64,000 nt of DNA from Emcibacter sp. SYSU 3D8 (GCF_039655875.1 NZ_JBBYXK010000002.1:620001-684000); one strand, 5' to 3'. Shown: positions 28,175 through 38,225, counted from the first letter of the stretch. The notes: generated by a model not told the origin, from the letters alone. Numbers and translations are program-made.

Positions 28175-30079
28175 TCAGGCGTCGAGCACGTCACGGATCT
28201 TGTTGGCCAGCACGTCGCGCGTATAAGGTTTGGCCAGCAGGTCGACAAGGCCCGCTTCAAGCCGATCCAGCGCGCTCTGCTGTCCCTCGGCGTAACCCGA
28301 CATCAGCAGCGCCCGGCAGCCTTGGACCCGGCCCATCACGGCCATCACCACGTCGGGACCGCTCATGCCCCTGGGCAATGAGACATCGCTGAGGACAAGA
28401 TTTGGATGGATCTGGAATTCGTCGATGAGCCTGAGCGCATCGGGTCCATCGCCCGCCGAATAGACCTCATAGCCCAGATTGGTGAGCACCTTCACAAGCG
28501 AGCGCCGGACCGTGGGCTCGTCTTCGACCACCAGTATCGTCTCCGACCCGCGCGGCAGCGCCGTGGATGGATCCACCCGGGCCTTCTCGACCACTGCTGT
28601 CTCGGCCGGCGGAAAGTACAGCCTGACGGTGGTCCCGGCGCCTTCCGCGCTTTCGAGTTCGACGTGTCCGCCCAACTGCTTCACCAGCCCATAGACCATG
28701 CTCAGCCCCAGCCCGCTGCCCTTGCCGGATTCCTTGGTGGTGAAGAATGGCTCGAACGCACGCTCGGAGACTTCGGGCGGCATACCGCGCCCCGTATCCG
28801 TCATTGACAGCATCACATAATTTCCCGCCGCCACCGCGGAACCGTCGCCGGCATCGCGCGCGTTCAAGGTGACGTTCCGGACATCGATCAGCAATTCGCC
28901 GTGATCCGGCATCGCGTCCCGCGCATTGATCGCCAGATTCAGCATGGCGTTTTCGAGCTGGCTGCGGTCAGCCAGGGCAGGCCGCAGGCCGTCGGCCTGG
29001 GTGGTTCTGATCGTAATGGCGTCGCCAAGCGTCCGCTGGAGCATGCCCGTCATCTCCATGACGGTTGCGCCGACATCGACCGATTCCGACTGCAGCGCCT
29101 GATCCCGCGAGAACGCAAGCAGGTAGCGCGTCAGCTCGGCGCCGCGCTCGACGGTCCGCATGGAGGCCTTAACGAATTCCTCGCTTTCCATGTCGCCCGC
29201 AGTGCGGCTCCGGAGAAGCTCGAGATTCATTTGCAGGCCCATCAGCAGATTGTTGAAATCGTGCGCAACGCCGCCCGCCATCTGGCCGAGCGTCTGGATT
29301 CTCTGAGCCTGCTGCGCCCTGCTTTCGGCCTGCTTGCGGTCCGTGATGTCCAGTGACCAGCCAAGCAGCCGCGCCGGCTTTTCGCCGGGGGCGCTCACCA
29401 GGAAAACATCCGTTTCCACCCAGCGCCGGGTGCCATCGGGCAGCATTGCCAGCGCTTGGACGGGCTGCACGTTCTTCTGGCCCTCCATGACTGCCGTTGC
29501 CGCCACCGCCAGGCGCTGACGGTCTTCCGCGCCATAGATCTCAAGGCCTTGCTGCACGCTGAATATGGCGCCGTCGCTGGAGCCGCGCGAAAAAAGCGGC
29601 TCTCCGCCGAGGATGCGAAAGTGACCTGCTTCCGGAATCGCCTCCCACACCACCATCTTGGCGTGCTTGGATACGAACGCGAATACTTCCCTGCCGGCCT
29701 CGAGACGCCGCAATTCGTCGCGCTGGATGCTGATGTCGAAGAAAACCCCCAGGATGCCGAGCAGCTTGCCGTGCTCGTCCTCGACGGTGTTCGCGCTGAC
29801 ATAGAGATCGACGGGTGCACCATCGGTGCGTCTGGCGACCAGTTCACCGGAATAGGTCTTCTCCTGGACAAGCCGTGCGACGAAGGCCTGCGACCCCTCC
29901 ATATCTTCCCAGAACTTGGCCGCCCGCTTGCCGACGACCTCGCCGCGGTCCTTGAGGCCCCAGATCCGCAACGCGGTGTCGTTGGCGAAGACCACCCTGA
30001 ACCTGGCATCAAGCACGACGAAGGCACTGGGACTGGCGACCATCCCTTTCAGGATCAGCCCGGCAGGCATGTCAGTCAT
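28175..30079 (-). CDS. Hybrid PAS-domain sensor histidine kinase
   Basis: A 634-residue soluble kinase. Two PAS domains (about 10-125 and 140-260) are followed by HisKA with the phospho-acceptor His in [13 protein letters not shown] (about 285), HATPase ([30 protein letters not shown]) and a C-terminal receiver domain with the acceptor Asp in LVLSDVSLPRGMSG. No membrane segment is seen, so it senses a cytoplasmic signal. Its kinase-receiver half closely resembles that of the divergent kinase at 30471. No separate output regulator is encoded nearby. Confidence 0.93.
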   Translation of the reverse strand: MTDMPAGLILKGMVASPSAFVVLDARFRVVFANDTALRIWGLKDRGEVVGKRAAKFWEDMEGSQAFVARLVQEKTYSGELVARRTDGAPVDLYVSANTVEDEHGKLLGILGVFFDISIQRDELRRLEAGREVFAFVSKHAKMVVWEAIPEAGHFRILGGEPLFSRGSSDGAIFSVQQGLEIYGAEDRQRLAVAATAVMEGQKNVQPVQALAMLPDGTRRWVETDVFLVSAPGEKPARLLGWSLDITDRKQAESRAQQAQRIQTLGQMAGGVAHDFNNLLMGLQMNLELLRSRTAGDMESEEFVKASMRTVERGAELTRYLLAFSRDQALQSESVDVGATVMEMTGMLQRTLGDAITIRTTQADGLRPALADRSQLENAMLNLAINARDAMPDHGELLIDVRNVTLNARDAGDGSAVAAGNYVMLSMTDTGRGMPPEVSERAFEPFFTTKESGKGSGLGLSMVYGLVKQLGGHVELESAEGAGTTVRLYFPPAETAVVEKARVDPSTALPRGSETILVVEDEPTVRRSLVKVLTNLGYEVYSAGDGPDALRLIDEFQIHPNLVLSDVSLPRGMSGPDVVMAVMGRVQGCRALLMSGYAEGQQSALDRLEAGLVDLLAKPYTRDVLANKIRDVLDA

Positions 30080-30470
30080 GGCCCCGTCTCTCCAACCTCG
30101 AATCCCATCCGGGACTCCTCACGATCGGCCAATTCTGTCAGGTTTACATTCCCGGCGGGCATTAAGGCGGCGCGTTTGGACGGCTGCCGGAACATTCGAG
30201 ACAAAGGGACCTTGCTGACGCAGAGATGGTGCCCCTGCATGGTAGGCGACGCCGTCCGTGCGGCGCAAGGTGCGTTTCCGTACTGATTCGGTACGCCGGC
30301 CCTTGGCCTCCGCCGCCGCCAACAGCCTTCGTTCGGCCTATGGGGAGCGCAGGCACTGGGCCAATGCGGGGCAGTCGCCGCACCCGCACACCACCCCCGC
30401 AGGCCAATTCCGTTTCGCGCAGACCCGTTCGTCCCAGTAGAGTTCAACGATCAGCGAAGGGGGACTGCGC
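30080..30470. other. 391-bp intergenic region between divergent kinases
   Basis: No convincing gene, RNA or terminator is seen. It must contain promoters for both kinase genes, but no clear -35/-10 pair was found. A small inverted repeat CGTAC-N7-GTACG lies at 30279-30295. The frames that run through it look like GC-rich noise. Confidence 0.4.
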
Positions 30471-33215
30471 ATGGCGTGGTGGGACAGGCTATTCTCCACG
30501 GAAAATTATATGCCGCACGGGCACTGCTATCTCTGGGAGCCGCATATCCTGTGGCTCCATGTGATTTCGGACGCGGCTATCGGCCTGGCCTACTTTTCCA
30601 TCCCGATCGTGCTGATGCTGTTCTCTCGCCGCCGAAGCGACCTGAAACTGAACGCCATCTTCTATGCCTTCTCGGCCTTCATTCTTGCCTGCGGCGTGAC
30701 GCATTTCTTCTCGGTCTACACCGTCTGGAACCCCGCATATCTGCCGGAGGGCCTGCTCAAAGCCCTGACGGCGGCGATCTCGATGGTCACCGCGGCGGCG
30801 CTGTGGCTGGTCCTGCCCCGGCTGGTGGCGCTGCCAAGCCCGGCCAAACTGGCGGCGGCCAATGCCCAGCTGAACGAGGAAATCCAGACCCGCTGGGAAC
30901 TGGATCGGCAGATCACCGCCCAGAACGCCGAGCTTCGGGCCAGCAACAGATTACTGGCCATGCGCGAATACGCGCTCGACCACGCCGCCGGGGCTATCGC
31001 CATGGCCGACCTGAAGGCCAATATCACCTATTCGAACCAGGCCTTCGCCACCCTTCTTGGCGTCGCCCGGGTGTCCGACCTGGTGGGACGTAATGCCCTG
31101 GAGTTCCTGCCGGAGGGCAGCGCCGCGCTGGCCGACCTGCTGCGCAACGGGCAGTGGATCGGGGAAATCGGTGTCCTTCGGCCCAATGGCGAGACCCGCC
31201 AGGCCGCGGCCGCCGCCGGTCTCGTCGACTTTGGCGACGACAGCCCGAAACTGATCATGGCCTCGTTCCTCGACGTCACCGATACCCGCCAGGCACGCTC
31301 GGCCCTGCACGAAAGCGAGGCGCGCCTCGCCAACGCCCAGCGCATCGCCAAACTTGGCAACTGGGACCTGACCCTGGCCGACGGCAGCACCAGCTGGTCG
31401 GCGGAAATCTATCATATCTTCGGCGTGGCGCCGGGATCGGAGCCGTTCGACATGGACCAGACTCTGGCGCTGATCCATCCGGGAGACCGTGCGGCGGTTC
31501 GCGCCGGCTTCGAAAAATGCCTGGTGCCCGGCAACGGCCCGGCCTCGTGGCAATTCCGCATCGTTCGACCAGACGGCGTCATCCGGCACGCCTCCAGCCA
31601 GGCCGAAGCGGTGTTTGATGCCGCCGGAAAGCCGGTGCGGGTCTCAGGCACGATGCAGGACGTGACCGATCAGGTGGTCGCCGAGAGCGCCACGCGCCGC
31701 ACCGAGGCCTTCCTCGACCAGATCATCGAAAATATCCCCGCCATGCTGTTCGTCAAGGATGCCGAGGACTTGCGGTTCCTGACCATCAACAAGTCAGGCG
31801 AGGAGCTGCTGGGCGTACCGCGCTCCGAACTGATCGGCAGGAACGACGCGGACTTCTTTCCACCGGATCAGGCAAAGGCCTTCACCCAGGCGGACCGGTC
31901 CGTGCTGGCCGGACGGCGGCCCGTCGTGATTCCCGAAGAGGTCATTCAGACGCGGGAAAAAGGCGAGCGCCTGCTGCGTACCATCAAGATTCCGGTCTAT
32001 GACGAGGAGGATCAACCACTCTACCTGCTTGGCTTCTCGGACGACATCACCGAGCGCAAGCAGCTCGAGCTGCAGTTCCGCCAGGCCCAGAAAATGGAAA
32101 CCGTGGGCCACCTGACCGGCGGCGTCGCGCACGATTTCAACAACGTGCTGATGGCCATGCAGATCAATCTGGAAGTGGTGGAGGAACGGGTACAGTCCGA
32201 CGCCGAAGCATCGGAATGTATTCGCATGGCGCTGGGCGCCGTGCAGCGCGGCGCCGACCTGACCGCGCGGCTGCTGGCGTTTTCGCGCCGTCAGCCGCTC
32301 CGGCCCAAAGTGGTCAACGTCAATGTTCTGATCCGCGAAATGATGCGCCTGCTGCACCGGGCCCTGGAGGAGGACCTCGACGTGGAAACGGTGCTTACCG
32401 CCGGCATCTGGTCCATCGAGGTCGACCAGGCGCAGTTGGAAAACGCCCTGATCAACCTGGCGGTCAATGCCCGCGACGCCATGCCCGAGGGCGGCAAGCT
32501 GACCATCGAGGCCGGCAATACCCGGCTGGACGATGACTATGTCCGCGACTTTGACGACGTCCGGCCGGGCCAGTACGTCATGATCGCGGTTTCCGATACC
32601 GGCCAAGGCATGGAGCCAGACGTACTGGAGCGAGCCTTCGATCCGTTCTTCACCACCAAGGATGTCGGCAAGGGCAGCGGCCTTGGCCTCTCCATGGTTT
32701 ATGGCTTCGTCAAGCAGTCCGGCGGCCATGTGAAGCTGTACAGCGAGGTCGGCCATGGCACCACCGCGAAGCTGTATTTCCCGCGGGTGACCGCCTCGGC
32801 CAAGGCAGCGGCCGACGAGACACCGCGCGACATACCGGCAGGGCAGGGCGTGGTGCTGCTGGTCGAAGACGATTCCTCGGTGCGCCGGTCGGTGACGCAC
32901 GCATTGAGGGCGGCCGGGTACACCGTGCATGCGGCCGAGGCCGGCGCCGAGGCGATTGCGCTTGTCGAGGGCGGGCTGCGGCCGATCCTGCTGCTGGCCG
33001 ACGTGGTGCTGCCGCGCGGCATGAGCGGCAGCGACGTATCGGCGGCGGTGAACCGGCTCGTGCCCGGCTGCCGTACATTGTACATGTCCGGCTACACCGA
33101 CAACGCCATCGTCCACCATGGACGGCTCGACCCGGGCGTGGTGCTGATCTCCAAGCCGTTCACCAGGCAGGCATTGGCGGCCAAGGTTCGCGAGGTGCTG
33201 GAGGCGGGCGGCTAG
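30471..33215 (+). CDS. Hybrid histidine kinase with ethylene-receptor-type membrane domain
   Basis: A 914-residue kinase. Three helices (about 25-50, 60-82, 92-115) match the ethylene-binding domain of plant ETR1 and cyanobacterial homologues. Asp34, Tyr41, Pro45, Cys74 and His78 fall at exactly the spacing of ETR1 Asp25, Tyr32, Pro36, Cys65 and His69; Cys and His bind Cu(I). Three PAS domains (about 155-270, 280-400, 405-525) follow, then HisKA (His in [11 protein letters not shown]), HATPase ([24 protein letters not shown]) and a receiver (Asp in LLLADVVLP). It probably senses ethylene or a similar ligand through copper at the membrane. Ligand and output are inferred. Confidence 0.93.
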   Translation: MAWWDRLFSTENYMPHGHCYLWEPHILWLHVISDAAIGLAYFSIPIVLMLFSRRRSDLKLNAIFYAFSAFILACGVTHFFSVYTVWNPAYLPEGLLKALTAAISMVTAAALWLVLPRLVALPSPAKLAAANAQLNEEIQTRWELDRQITAQNAELRASNRLLAMREYALDHAAGAIAMADLKANITYSNQAFATLLGVARVSDLVGRNALEFLPEGSAALADLLRNGQWIGEIGVLRPNGETRQAAAAAGLVDFGDDSPKLIMASFLDVTDTRQARSALHESEARLANAQRIAKLGNWDLTLADGSTSWSAEIYHIFGVAPGSEPFDMDQTLALIHPGDRAAVRAGFEKCLVPGNGPASWQFRIVRPDGVIRHASSQAEAVFDAAGKPVRVSGTMQDVTDQVVAESATRRTEAFLDQIIENIPAMLFVKDAEDLRFLTINKSGEELLGVPRSELIGRNDADFFPPDQAKAFTQADRSVLAGRRPVVIPEEVIQTREKGERLLRTIKIPVYDEEDQPLYLLGFSDDITERKQLELQFRQAQKMETVGHLTGGVAHDFNNVLMAMQINLEVVEERVQSDAEASECIRMALGAVQRGADLTARLLAFSRRQPLRPKVVNVNVLIREMMRLLHRALEEDLDVETVLTAGIWSIEVDQAQLENALINLAVNARDAMPEGGKLTIEAGNTRLDDDYVRDFDDVRPGQYVMIAVSDTGQGMEPDVLERAFDPFFTTKDVGKGSGLGLSMVYGFVKQSGGHVKLYSEVGHGTTAKLYFPRVTASAKAAADETPRDIPAGQGVVLLVEDDSSVRRSVTHALRAAGYTVHAAEAGAEAIALVEGGLRPILLLADVVLPRGMSGSDVSAAVNRLVPGCRTLYMSGYTDNAIVHHGRLDPGVVLISKPFTRQALAAKVREVLEAGG

Positions 33216-33216
33216 G

Positions 33217-34296
33217 TCAGCCGTTCCAAAGGTCGTAGACGGGATCATCCGGCGCGCGCGCGCCGCGCAGCGGCAGGCTGGCGAAAACGCCCTTGTCCCA
33301 TTGGGCCGTGGTCGGGCGGTTGACGTTCCAGTCCAGCACGAAGGCCCGCCCGGTCAGCTTCCACACGCCGCCGCGCCGCTCGAAACGGTCGAGGAACCGG
33401 CCGCCGATCATCCGGTCGACGGTGCCCGACTTGCGCGGCAGCACCTCGATGCGCGCCACCTGCGTTTCGCCGACCGCCCGGTCGCCGCTGACTTCGTAAT
33501 AGTCGGTGCCGATCAGATGGGTGAGCCGCTCGAAGCGGTCCCGTATGCCGGCCCAATAATCACAAAAGCCCTCGAACCCGCCCGAGAATTCACCGTAGGA
33601 AATCTTGGCGTCCGGATGCCACAGACTGCGCATGAGCGCATCGTCGGCCCGGTCGGCCGCGCGGCAATAGGCCGTGTTGATCTCGTGCAGCGCCTGTTTC
33701 GATACCGCCTTGTCGATGGCGGCGGCCCGGTCGGCGACCGGCGGCGCCGCGGCCGTACCGGCGTCACCGCCCGCCCACGCGTCCAGCATGCGGGTTGCCG
33801 GATCCTTGTCGCCGCGTCCGCCAAGCGGAATGCCTGCATATTGCGGGCTCGCCGTATCCATGGACCAAGGCAGGTTGATGTTCCAGTCGAGCACGAAAGT
33901 GCGGTGCACGATCTTCCAGCCGCTATCCCGCCGCTCGAGCCGGTCCAGATAACGCCCGCCCATCAGCCGTTGCATACGGCCGCCCTCGTCCTCCTCGTCG
34001 CGGTAGCCCAGGCCGTAGCTCTCGGCCACCGCCGTGTCGCCGTCGATCCTGATCCAGATGTTCGACGTGCGGTGGGTGGTCGGCGGCCGCTCGAGGGGCG
34101 CGCCCGTCACCATGGTGCAGAAATCCGCCGCCAGGCCGGCGAAGACACCGTATTCCACGGTCGCGCCCGGGTGATAGCAGGCGCTCATCAGCGCATTGTC
34201 CGACCGGTCGATACCTCGGCCATGGGCGGCAAGCACCTGTTCGATCGCGTGCTTGTCGGCAAGTTCCCGGAGCGCCGCCTCCAGCGCCGCACTCAT
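33217..34296 (-). CDS. Tandem SnoaL-like (NTF2-fold) double-domain protein
   Basis: A 359-residue protein made of two SnoaL-like domains. The first is about residues 10-165 (FVLDWNINLPW near its end), the second about 200-345 (FVLDWNVNRP). Both begin with a helix (QVLAAHGRGIDR / EINTAYCRAADR), continue with HPGA/HPDA and end with GGRYLDRLERR/GGRFLDRFERR. Members include ring cyclases, steroid isomerase and limonene-epoxide hydrolase relatives, as well as many unassigned proteins. Its ATG overlaps the stop of the upstream single-domain gene. No substrate can be inferred. Confidence 0.85.
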   Translation of the reverse strand: MSAALEAALRELADKHAIEQVLAAHGRGIDRSDNALMSACYHPGATVEYGVFAGLAADFCTMVTGAPLERPPTTHRTSNIWIRIDGDTAVAESYGLGYRDEEDEGGRMQRLMGGRYLDRLERRDSGWKIVHRTFVLDWNINLPWSMDTASPQYAGIPLGGRGDKDPATRMLDAWAGGDAGTAAAPPVADRAAAIDKAVSKQALHEINTAYCRAADRADDALMRSLWHPDAKISYGEFSGGFEGFCDYWAGIRDRFERLTHLIGTDYYEVSGDRAVGETQVARIEVLPRKSGTVDRMIGGRFLDRFERRGGVWKLTGRAFVLDWNVNRPTTAQWDKGVFASLPLRGARAPDDPVYDLWNG

Positions 34297-34811
34297 TGGA
34301 ACAGCCCGCTATAGAGCAGGTCGGCAGGCTTGCGGTCGCCGCGCACGCCAAACCGCAGGTGCCATTGGGCGGTGGACGGATTGTTCATGTTCCAGTCCAT
34401 CACCAGCATGAGATGGGCGTATTTCCAGACACCGTCGCGCCGCTCGAACTGGGCGGCATAACGCCCGCCCACGAAACCCTCGACCCCATTGCCATCCGCA
34501 TCGTAGCTGAACGCCGAGAACAGATAATATTCGCCAGCCGCCCGGTCGCCCCTGATATCGAACCATTCGTTGGCGAGGCTGTGCGCCGTCCGCTTCAGCG
34601 AGCCCATGACGTCGAGGACGCGCGGGCAGAATTCGGCGGCGCTGGTCTCCAGGATCCCGAATGACGCCACGGCGTCCGGATGGAACAGGCTGGTCAGCAA
34701 GGGCAGGTCGCACCGGTCGAGCGCACGGCCATACAGCGCGTTGAGGTCGTGCAGCGCCTGGCGCGCAAGCACGGCATCGAGTGGATCGCTCGCACCCTGT
34801 CCCTTGGGCAT
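34293..34811 (-). CDS. SnoaL-like (NTF2-fold) protein
   Basis: A 172-residue single SnoaL-like domain related to each half of the next gene: ALYGRALDRCDLPLL, FHPDA, GGRYAAQFERRDGVW and MDWNMNNPSTAQW align with the same blocks there. The fold forms a cone-shaped cavity used by isomerases, cyclases and hydratases. It overlaps the double-domain gene by ATGA, so the two are probably translated together and may form a mixed oligomer. A short N-terminal stretch (MPKGQGASDPLDAV) precedes the domain. Confidence 0.85.
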   Translation of the reverse strand: MPKGQGASDPLDAVLARQALHDLNALYGRALDRCDLPLLTSLFHPDAVASFGILETSAAEFCPRVLDVMGSLKRTAHSLANEWFDIRGDRAAGEYYLFSAFSYDADGNGVEGFVGGRYAAQFERRDGVWKYAHLMLVMDWNMNNPSTAQWHLRFGVRGDRKPADLLYSGLFQ

Positions 34812-34893
34812 GGCAACACTCCCCGTTCACAGCGCTCCTGCTCCCCAGCGAAACGCTTCCCGTCCGACCTAATGCGTGGCCCGCCGAAATGCC

Positions 34894-34917
34894 GCGTCGT
34901 GGCCATTGCCACGACGC
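34894..34917. repeat. Perfect 10-bp inverted repeat
   Basis: Arms GCGTCGTGGC (34894-34903) and GCCACGACGC (34908-34917) are fully complementary around a CATT loop. It lies 60 bases after the ppa stop (minus strand) and before the start of the SnoaL operon. No T-run follows on either strand. It could be the 3' hairpin of the ppa message, or an operator for the SnoaL promoter. Confidence 0.6.
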
Positions 34918-34976
34918 ATCGTTGAAAGATTATAGCAATCGGAACGGCAGCGCGACGAGTTCGCGCGTGCCGGGGT

Positions 34977-35516
34977 TCAGCCCTTGGCCGCCGCCGCGGC
35001 CGCCGCCATGCCCTCCAGCACCAGCTGCTGGGTTTCCTCGACGTCGAGCCATTTGGCGATGGTCACCCACTTGCCCTTTTCCAGATCCTTGTAGTGCTGG
35101 AAGAAATGGCCGATCTGCTCGACCAGGATCGGCGGCAGGTCGCGGTAGGACTTGATGCCGGTGTAGAACGGGTGCAGCGCATCGACCGGCACGGCGAGAA
35201 TTTTCTCGTCGGCGCCGGCCTCGTCCTGCATGACCAGCGCACCGATCGGCCGGCAGCGGATCACCGCGCCCGGCACCACCGGCACCTGGCTGATCACCAC
35301 CACGTCGCAGGGGTCGCCGTCGTTGGACAAGGTCTGCGGAATGAAGCCGTAATTGCCCGGATAGTACATGGCGGTGTGCAGGAACCGGTCCACGAACAGG
35401 GCGCCCGACTCCTTGTCGAGCTCGTACTTCACCGGCACGCCGCCCAGCGGAATTTCTATGATCACGTTGAGGTCGCTGGGCGGATTGACGCCGGCGGAAA
35501 TCTTGTCGAGGTTCAT
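34977..35516 (-). CDS. ppa: Inorganic pyrophosphatase
   Basis: A 179-residue family I soluble pyrophosphatase that hydrolyses PPi to two phosphates and drives biosynthetic reactions. Typical blocks are IEIPLGGVPVKYELDKESG, DRFLHTAMYYPGNYGFIP, the metal-binding NDGDPCDVVV and the DEKILAVP / KWVTIAKW regions. The ATG at 35516 has AAGGAG 5 bases upstream, so it is preferred over the longer frame. The Ala-rich C terminus (AAAAAAAKG) is normal for alphaproteobacterial forms. A hairpin at 35573-35588 lies in its leader. Confidence 0.96.
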   Translation of the reverse strand: MNLDKISAGVNPPSDLNVIIEIPLGGVPVKYELDKESGALFVDRFLHTAMYYPGNYGFIPQTLSNDGDPCDVVVISQVPVVPGAVIRCRPIGALVMQDEAGADEKILAVPVDALHPFYTGIKSYRDLPPILVEQIGHFFQHYKDLEKGKWVTIAKWLDVEETQQLVLEGMAAAAAAAKG

Positions 35517-35655
35517 CTGCGCTCCTTGGTCGTATTTCCGGCGGTGCGGAGCAGCCAACGGCCACACCACGCCTGGGGACACCCCCAGACGCTGCCCACC
35601 GTTTCGCGCAGCTTGTTAGCGGTTAGGGCGGCCAATTGACAGCCCGAAGTGCCGC

Positions 35656-36726
35656 TCAGGCCCCGATCTTGCGGGCCATCTCCCATGCCTTTTCTGCAAG
35701 GGGCCGCGCCTGCCGGCCGGATTCGGTCGCCTTGGCGCTGGCCGCCGTGCCGGCCTTGACCCGTCCCATGATGCCCTGGGAAATCGCCGCCAGCCGGAAG
35801 ATGTTGTAGACGAGGTAGTAATCCCAATTGTCGATGCCGTCGCGGCCGGTGCGCTCGCAATACATCCGGATGTACTCGTCCTCGGTCGGGATTCCGAGTT
35901 CGTGCACGTCGCGGTGGACGAGGCCGGTGGTGTTGGCCTGCGACACCAGGTGATAGGGCATGCAGTTGTAGCTGAAGTCCGCCATGGGATCGCCGATGGT
36001 CGACAGCTCCCAGTCCAGGATGCCGATCACCCGCGGCTCGGTGGGATGGAAGATCATGTTATCGAGCCGGAAGTCGCCGTGGACGACGCAGGGGCCGTGA
36101 TCGGGCGGCAGATTGGCCGGCAGCCAGTCCATCAGCTTGTTCATGGCGTCGATCTCTTCGGTCTCGGACAGCCGGTACTGCTTCGACCAGACATGGATCT
36201 GGCGGGCGATGTAGTCGCTGGCCTTGCCGAAATCCTCGAGCCCGATGGCGCGGAAGTCGGCCTTGTGCAGCCGGGCCAGCGCGTCGACCATGCCCTCGTA
36301 GATGGCGAGGCGGCCTTCCTTGGGCACCTCGGGCAGGTCCGGCGTCCAGAAGATGCGGCCTTCCATGAAATCCATGATGTAGAACCAGGTGCCGACCACC
36401 GAATCGTCGGTGCACAGCGCATAGGTCTTCGGCACGGGCACGTCGGTCTTGCCCAGCGCGGTGATCACCTTGTACTCGCGGTCGACGGCGTGGGCCGACT
36501 TCAGCAGCTCGCCCGGCGGCTTGCGGCGCATGACATAGCGCTTGCCGCCGGCGTCGAGCAGGAAGGTGGGATTGGACTGGCCGCCCTTGAACTGGGCAAC
36601 GTCCACCTGGCCGGAGAAGCCCTCGACGTTCTTCTCCATGAACGCCTGCAGCTTCGCCACATCGAAGCGGTGCTGCTCGCGCACCTCCTGGGTGCCGGAA
36701 AATTCGGTCGCGCGGTCGATCGCCAT
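35656..36726 (-). CDS. APH-like kinase (ACAD10/11-type phosphotransferase family)
   Basis: A 356-residue aminoglycoside-phosphotransferase-fold kinase. HGDFRLDNMIFHP (catalytic loop, about residue 212) and GILDWELSTIGDPMADF (metal Asp, about 238) are complete. The overall sequence fits the family fused to acyl-CoA dehydrogenase in human ACAD10/11 and represented by LvaA, the 4-hydroxyacyl-CoA kinase of Pseudomonas levulinate catabolism. A matching ACAD11-like dehydrogenase lies at 10795-12015. It is not an antibiotic resistance gene by this assignment. Regulation may involve the promoter at 36773-36800. Confidence 0.88.
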   Translation of the reverse strand: MAIDRATEFSGTQEVREQHRFDVAKLQAFMEKNVEGFSGQVDVAQFKGGQSNPTFLLDAGGKRYVMRRKPPGELLKSAHAVDREYKVITALGKTDVPVPKTYALCTDDSVVGTWFYIMDFMEGRIFWTPDLPEVPKEGRLAIYEGMVDALARLHKADFRAIGLEDFGKASDYIARQIHVWSKQYRLSETEEIDAMNKLMDWLPANLPPDHGPCVVHGDFRLDNMIFHPTEPRVIGILDWELSTIGDPMADFSYNCMPYHLVSQANTTGLVHRDVHELGIPTEDEYIRMYCERTGRDGIDNWDYYLVYNIFRLAAISQGIMGRVKAGTAASAKATESGRQARPLAEKAWEMARKIGA

Positions 36727-36772
36727 GCCTGTCCCCGTGATGCAGGTTCGTTGTGCCCGGCGGGCATGGCCT

Positions 36773-36800
36773 TTTTTAGCGCAAATCGCCGGGGTGTAAA
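36773..36800 (-). promoter_or_regulatory. Possible sigma-70-type promoter for the APH-like kinase
   Basis: On the minus strand TTTACA (36800-36795) and TAAAAA (36778-36773) are separated by 16 bases, about 50 bases before the kinase ATG. It is in an otherwise GC-rich 183-bp gap, but both boxes deviate from consensus. Confidence 0.35.
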
Positions 36801-36909
36801 GCGGCTGGCCTGCGTCACTGTCCCTATTCGACGACGCCGGGTGTGCCTGATTGTGCCATCACCGAAGGCGTGCTCGCAGTGGCCGACGGGCTCTGGGGAC
36901 TGACGTGAA

Positions 36910-38178
36910 CTACCGCCCGACCGCCCGCCAGCCGATATCGCGGCGGCAGAAGCCTTCGGGCCAGTCCAGCTTGTCGATGGCGGCATAGGCGCGCTGCTGG
37001 GCCTCGGCGATGGTCGTCCCCATGGCGGTAACGCCCAGCACCCGGCCGCCGGTGGCGACGACCTTGCCGTCCCGCAGCGCGGTGCCGGCGTGGAATACCT
37101 GCACGCCATCCGCCTTGGCCGCCTCGTCCAGGCCGCCGATGACGGTGCCCTTGTCGTAGTCGCCCGGATAGCCGTTCGCCGCCATCACCACGGTGAGCGC
37201 CGGCTCGTCGCGCCAGCGCAGGTCGAAATTGGCGAGCTGGCCGTCGGCCGAGGCGATCAGCGCGGGCAGGATGTCGGATTTGAGCCGCATCATCAGCACC
37301 TGGCATTCCGGGTCGCCGAAACGGGCGTTGTATTCGATCAGCTGCGGGCCGTTGTCGGTGATCATCAGCCCGGCGAACAGCACGCCGCGGAACGGGCGGC
37401 CTTCGGCGTTCATCGCCGCGACGGTGGGACGGATAATCGTCTCCATCACCGCGTCGATCACCTTCCGGGTCATCACCGGCGCGGGCGAGTAAGCGCCCAT
37501 GCCGCCCGTATTCGGGCCGGTGTCGCCGTCGCCGACGCGCTTGTGGTCCTGGGCGGTGGCGAGCGCGAGAGCGTGCTCGCCGTCAACCAGCGCGAAGAAG
37601 CTGGCCTCCTCGCCGATCAGCCATTCCTCGATCACCACCTCGGCGCCGGCCGCGCCGAACCGGCCGCCGAAGATGTCGTCGATGGCGGCGATGGCCTCGG
37701 CATCGGTCTCGGCCATGATCACGCCCTTGCCGGCCGCGAGACCGTCGGCCTTCACCACGATCGGCGCGCCCTTTTCGGCGACGAAGGCCTTGGCGGCCGC
37801 CGCGTCGCCGAACCGGCCATAGGCAGCGGTGGGCATACCGTATCTGGCGCAGAGATCCTTGGTGAAGCCCTTCGAGCCTTCCAGCACGGCGGCGTAGGCG
37901 CGCGGACCGAAGGCCTTGATACCCGCTGCGTCCAGCCGGTCGACCAGGCCGAGCACCAAAGGCTGCTCCGGCCCGACGACGACGAAGTCGATGTGATTGT
38001 CCCGGCAAAAGCCGACGATGCCGTCCAGGTCGTCGGCGGCGATGGCCACGCATTCGGCTTCCTGCGCGATGCCGCCGTTACCGGGCGCGCAATACAGCTT
38101 CGTGCACAGGGGCGAGGCCGCTATGGCCCAGCAAAGGGCGTGCTCACGGCCGCCCGAGCCGACAACGAGAACCTTCAT
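36910..38178 (-). CDS. purD: Phosphoribosylamine-glycine ligase (GAR synthetase)
   Basis: A 422-residue ATP-grasp enzyme of purine synthesis joining glycine to phosphoribosylamine. It begins [19 protein letters not shown], has the nucleotide region [14 protein letters not shown] and the family blocks [14 protein letters not shown] and [11 protein letters not shown] (seen as [12 protein letters not shown]). Length matches the family. It is divergent from xseA with a 47-bp gap, an arrangement found in several alphaproteobacteria, so the two share a promoter region. Confidence 0.97.
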   Translation of the reverse strand: MKVLVVGSGGREHALCWAIAASPLCTKLYCAPGNGGIAQEAECVAIAADDLDGIVGFCRDNHIDFVVVGPEQPLVLGLVDRLDAAGIKAFGPRAYAAVLEGSKGFTKDLCARYGMPTAAYGRFGDAAAAKAFVAEKGAPIVVKADGLAAGKGVIMAETDAEAIAAIDDIFGGRFGAAGAEVVIEEWLIGEEASFFALVDGEHALALATAQDHKRVGDGDTGPNTGGMGAYSPAPVMTRKVIDAVMETIIRPTVAAMNAEGRPFRGVLFAGLMITDNGPQLIEYNARFGDPECQVLMMRLKSDILPALIASADGQLANFDLRWRDEPALTVVMAANGYPGDYDKGTVIGGLDEAAKADGVQVFHAGTALRDGKVVATGGRVLGVTAMGTTIAEAQQRAYAAIDKLDWPEGFCRRDIGWRAVGR

Positions 38179-38225
38179 GCTGCTCTTCTTTCATCCGGGG
38201 TGCGGCTCTTGTAGCATAGGTCCCC

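Noticed and set aside
30226-30564. Small gene in the gap between the two kinases
   Set aside because: Frames here overlap each other and the start of the membrane kinase, have no ribosome site, and translate to Arg/Pro/Ala-rich noise.
35656-36726. Aminoglycoside resistance kinase
   Set aside because: The APH fold is shared with metabolic kinases. The sequence around HGDFRLDN and DWELSTIGDP fits the ACAD10/11-type family, and the neighbours are housekeeping genes.
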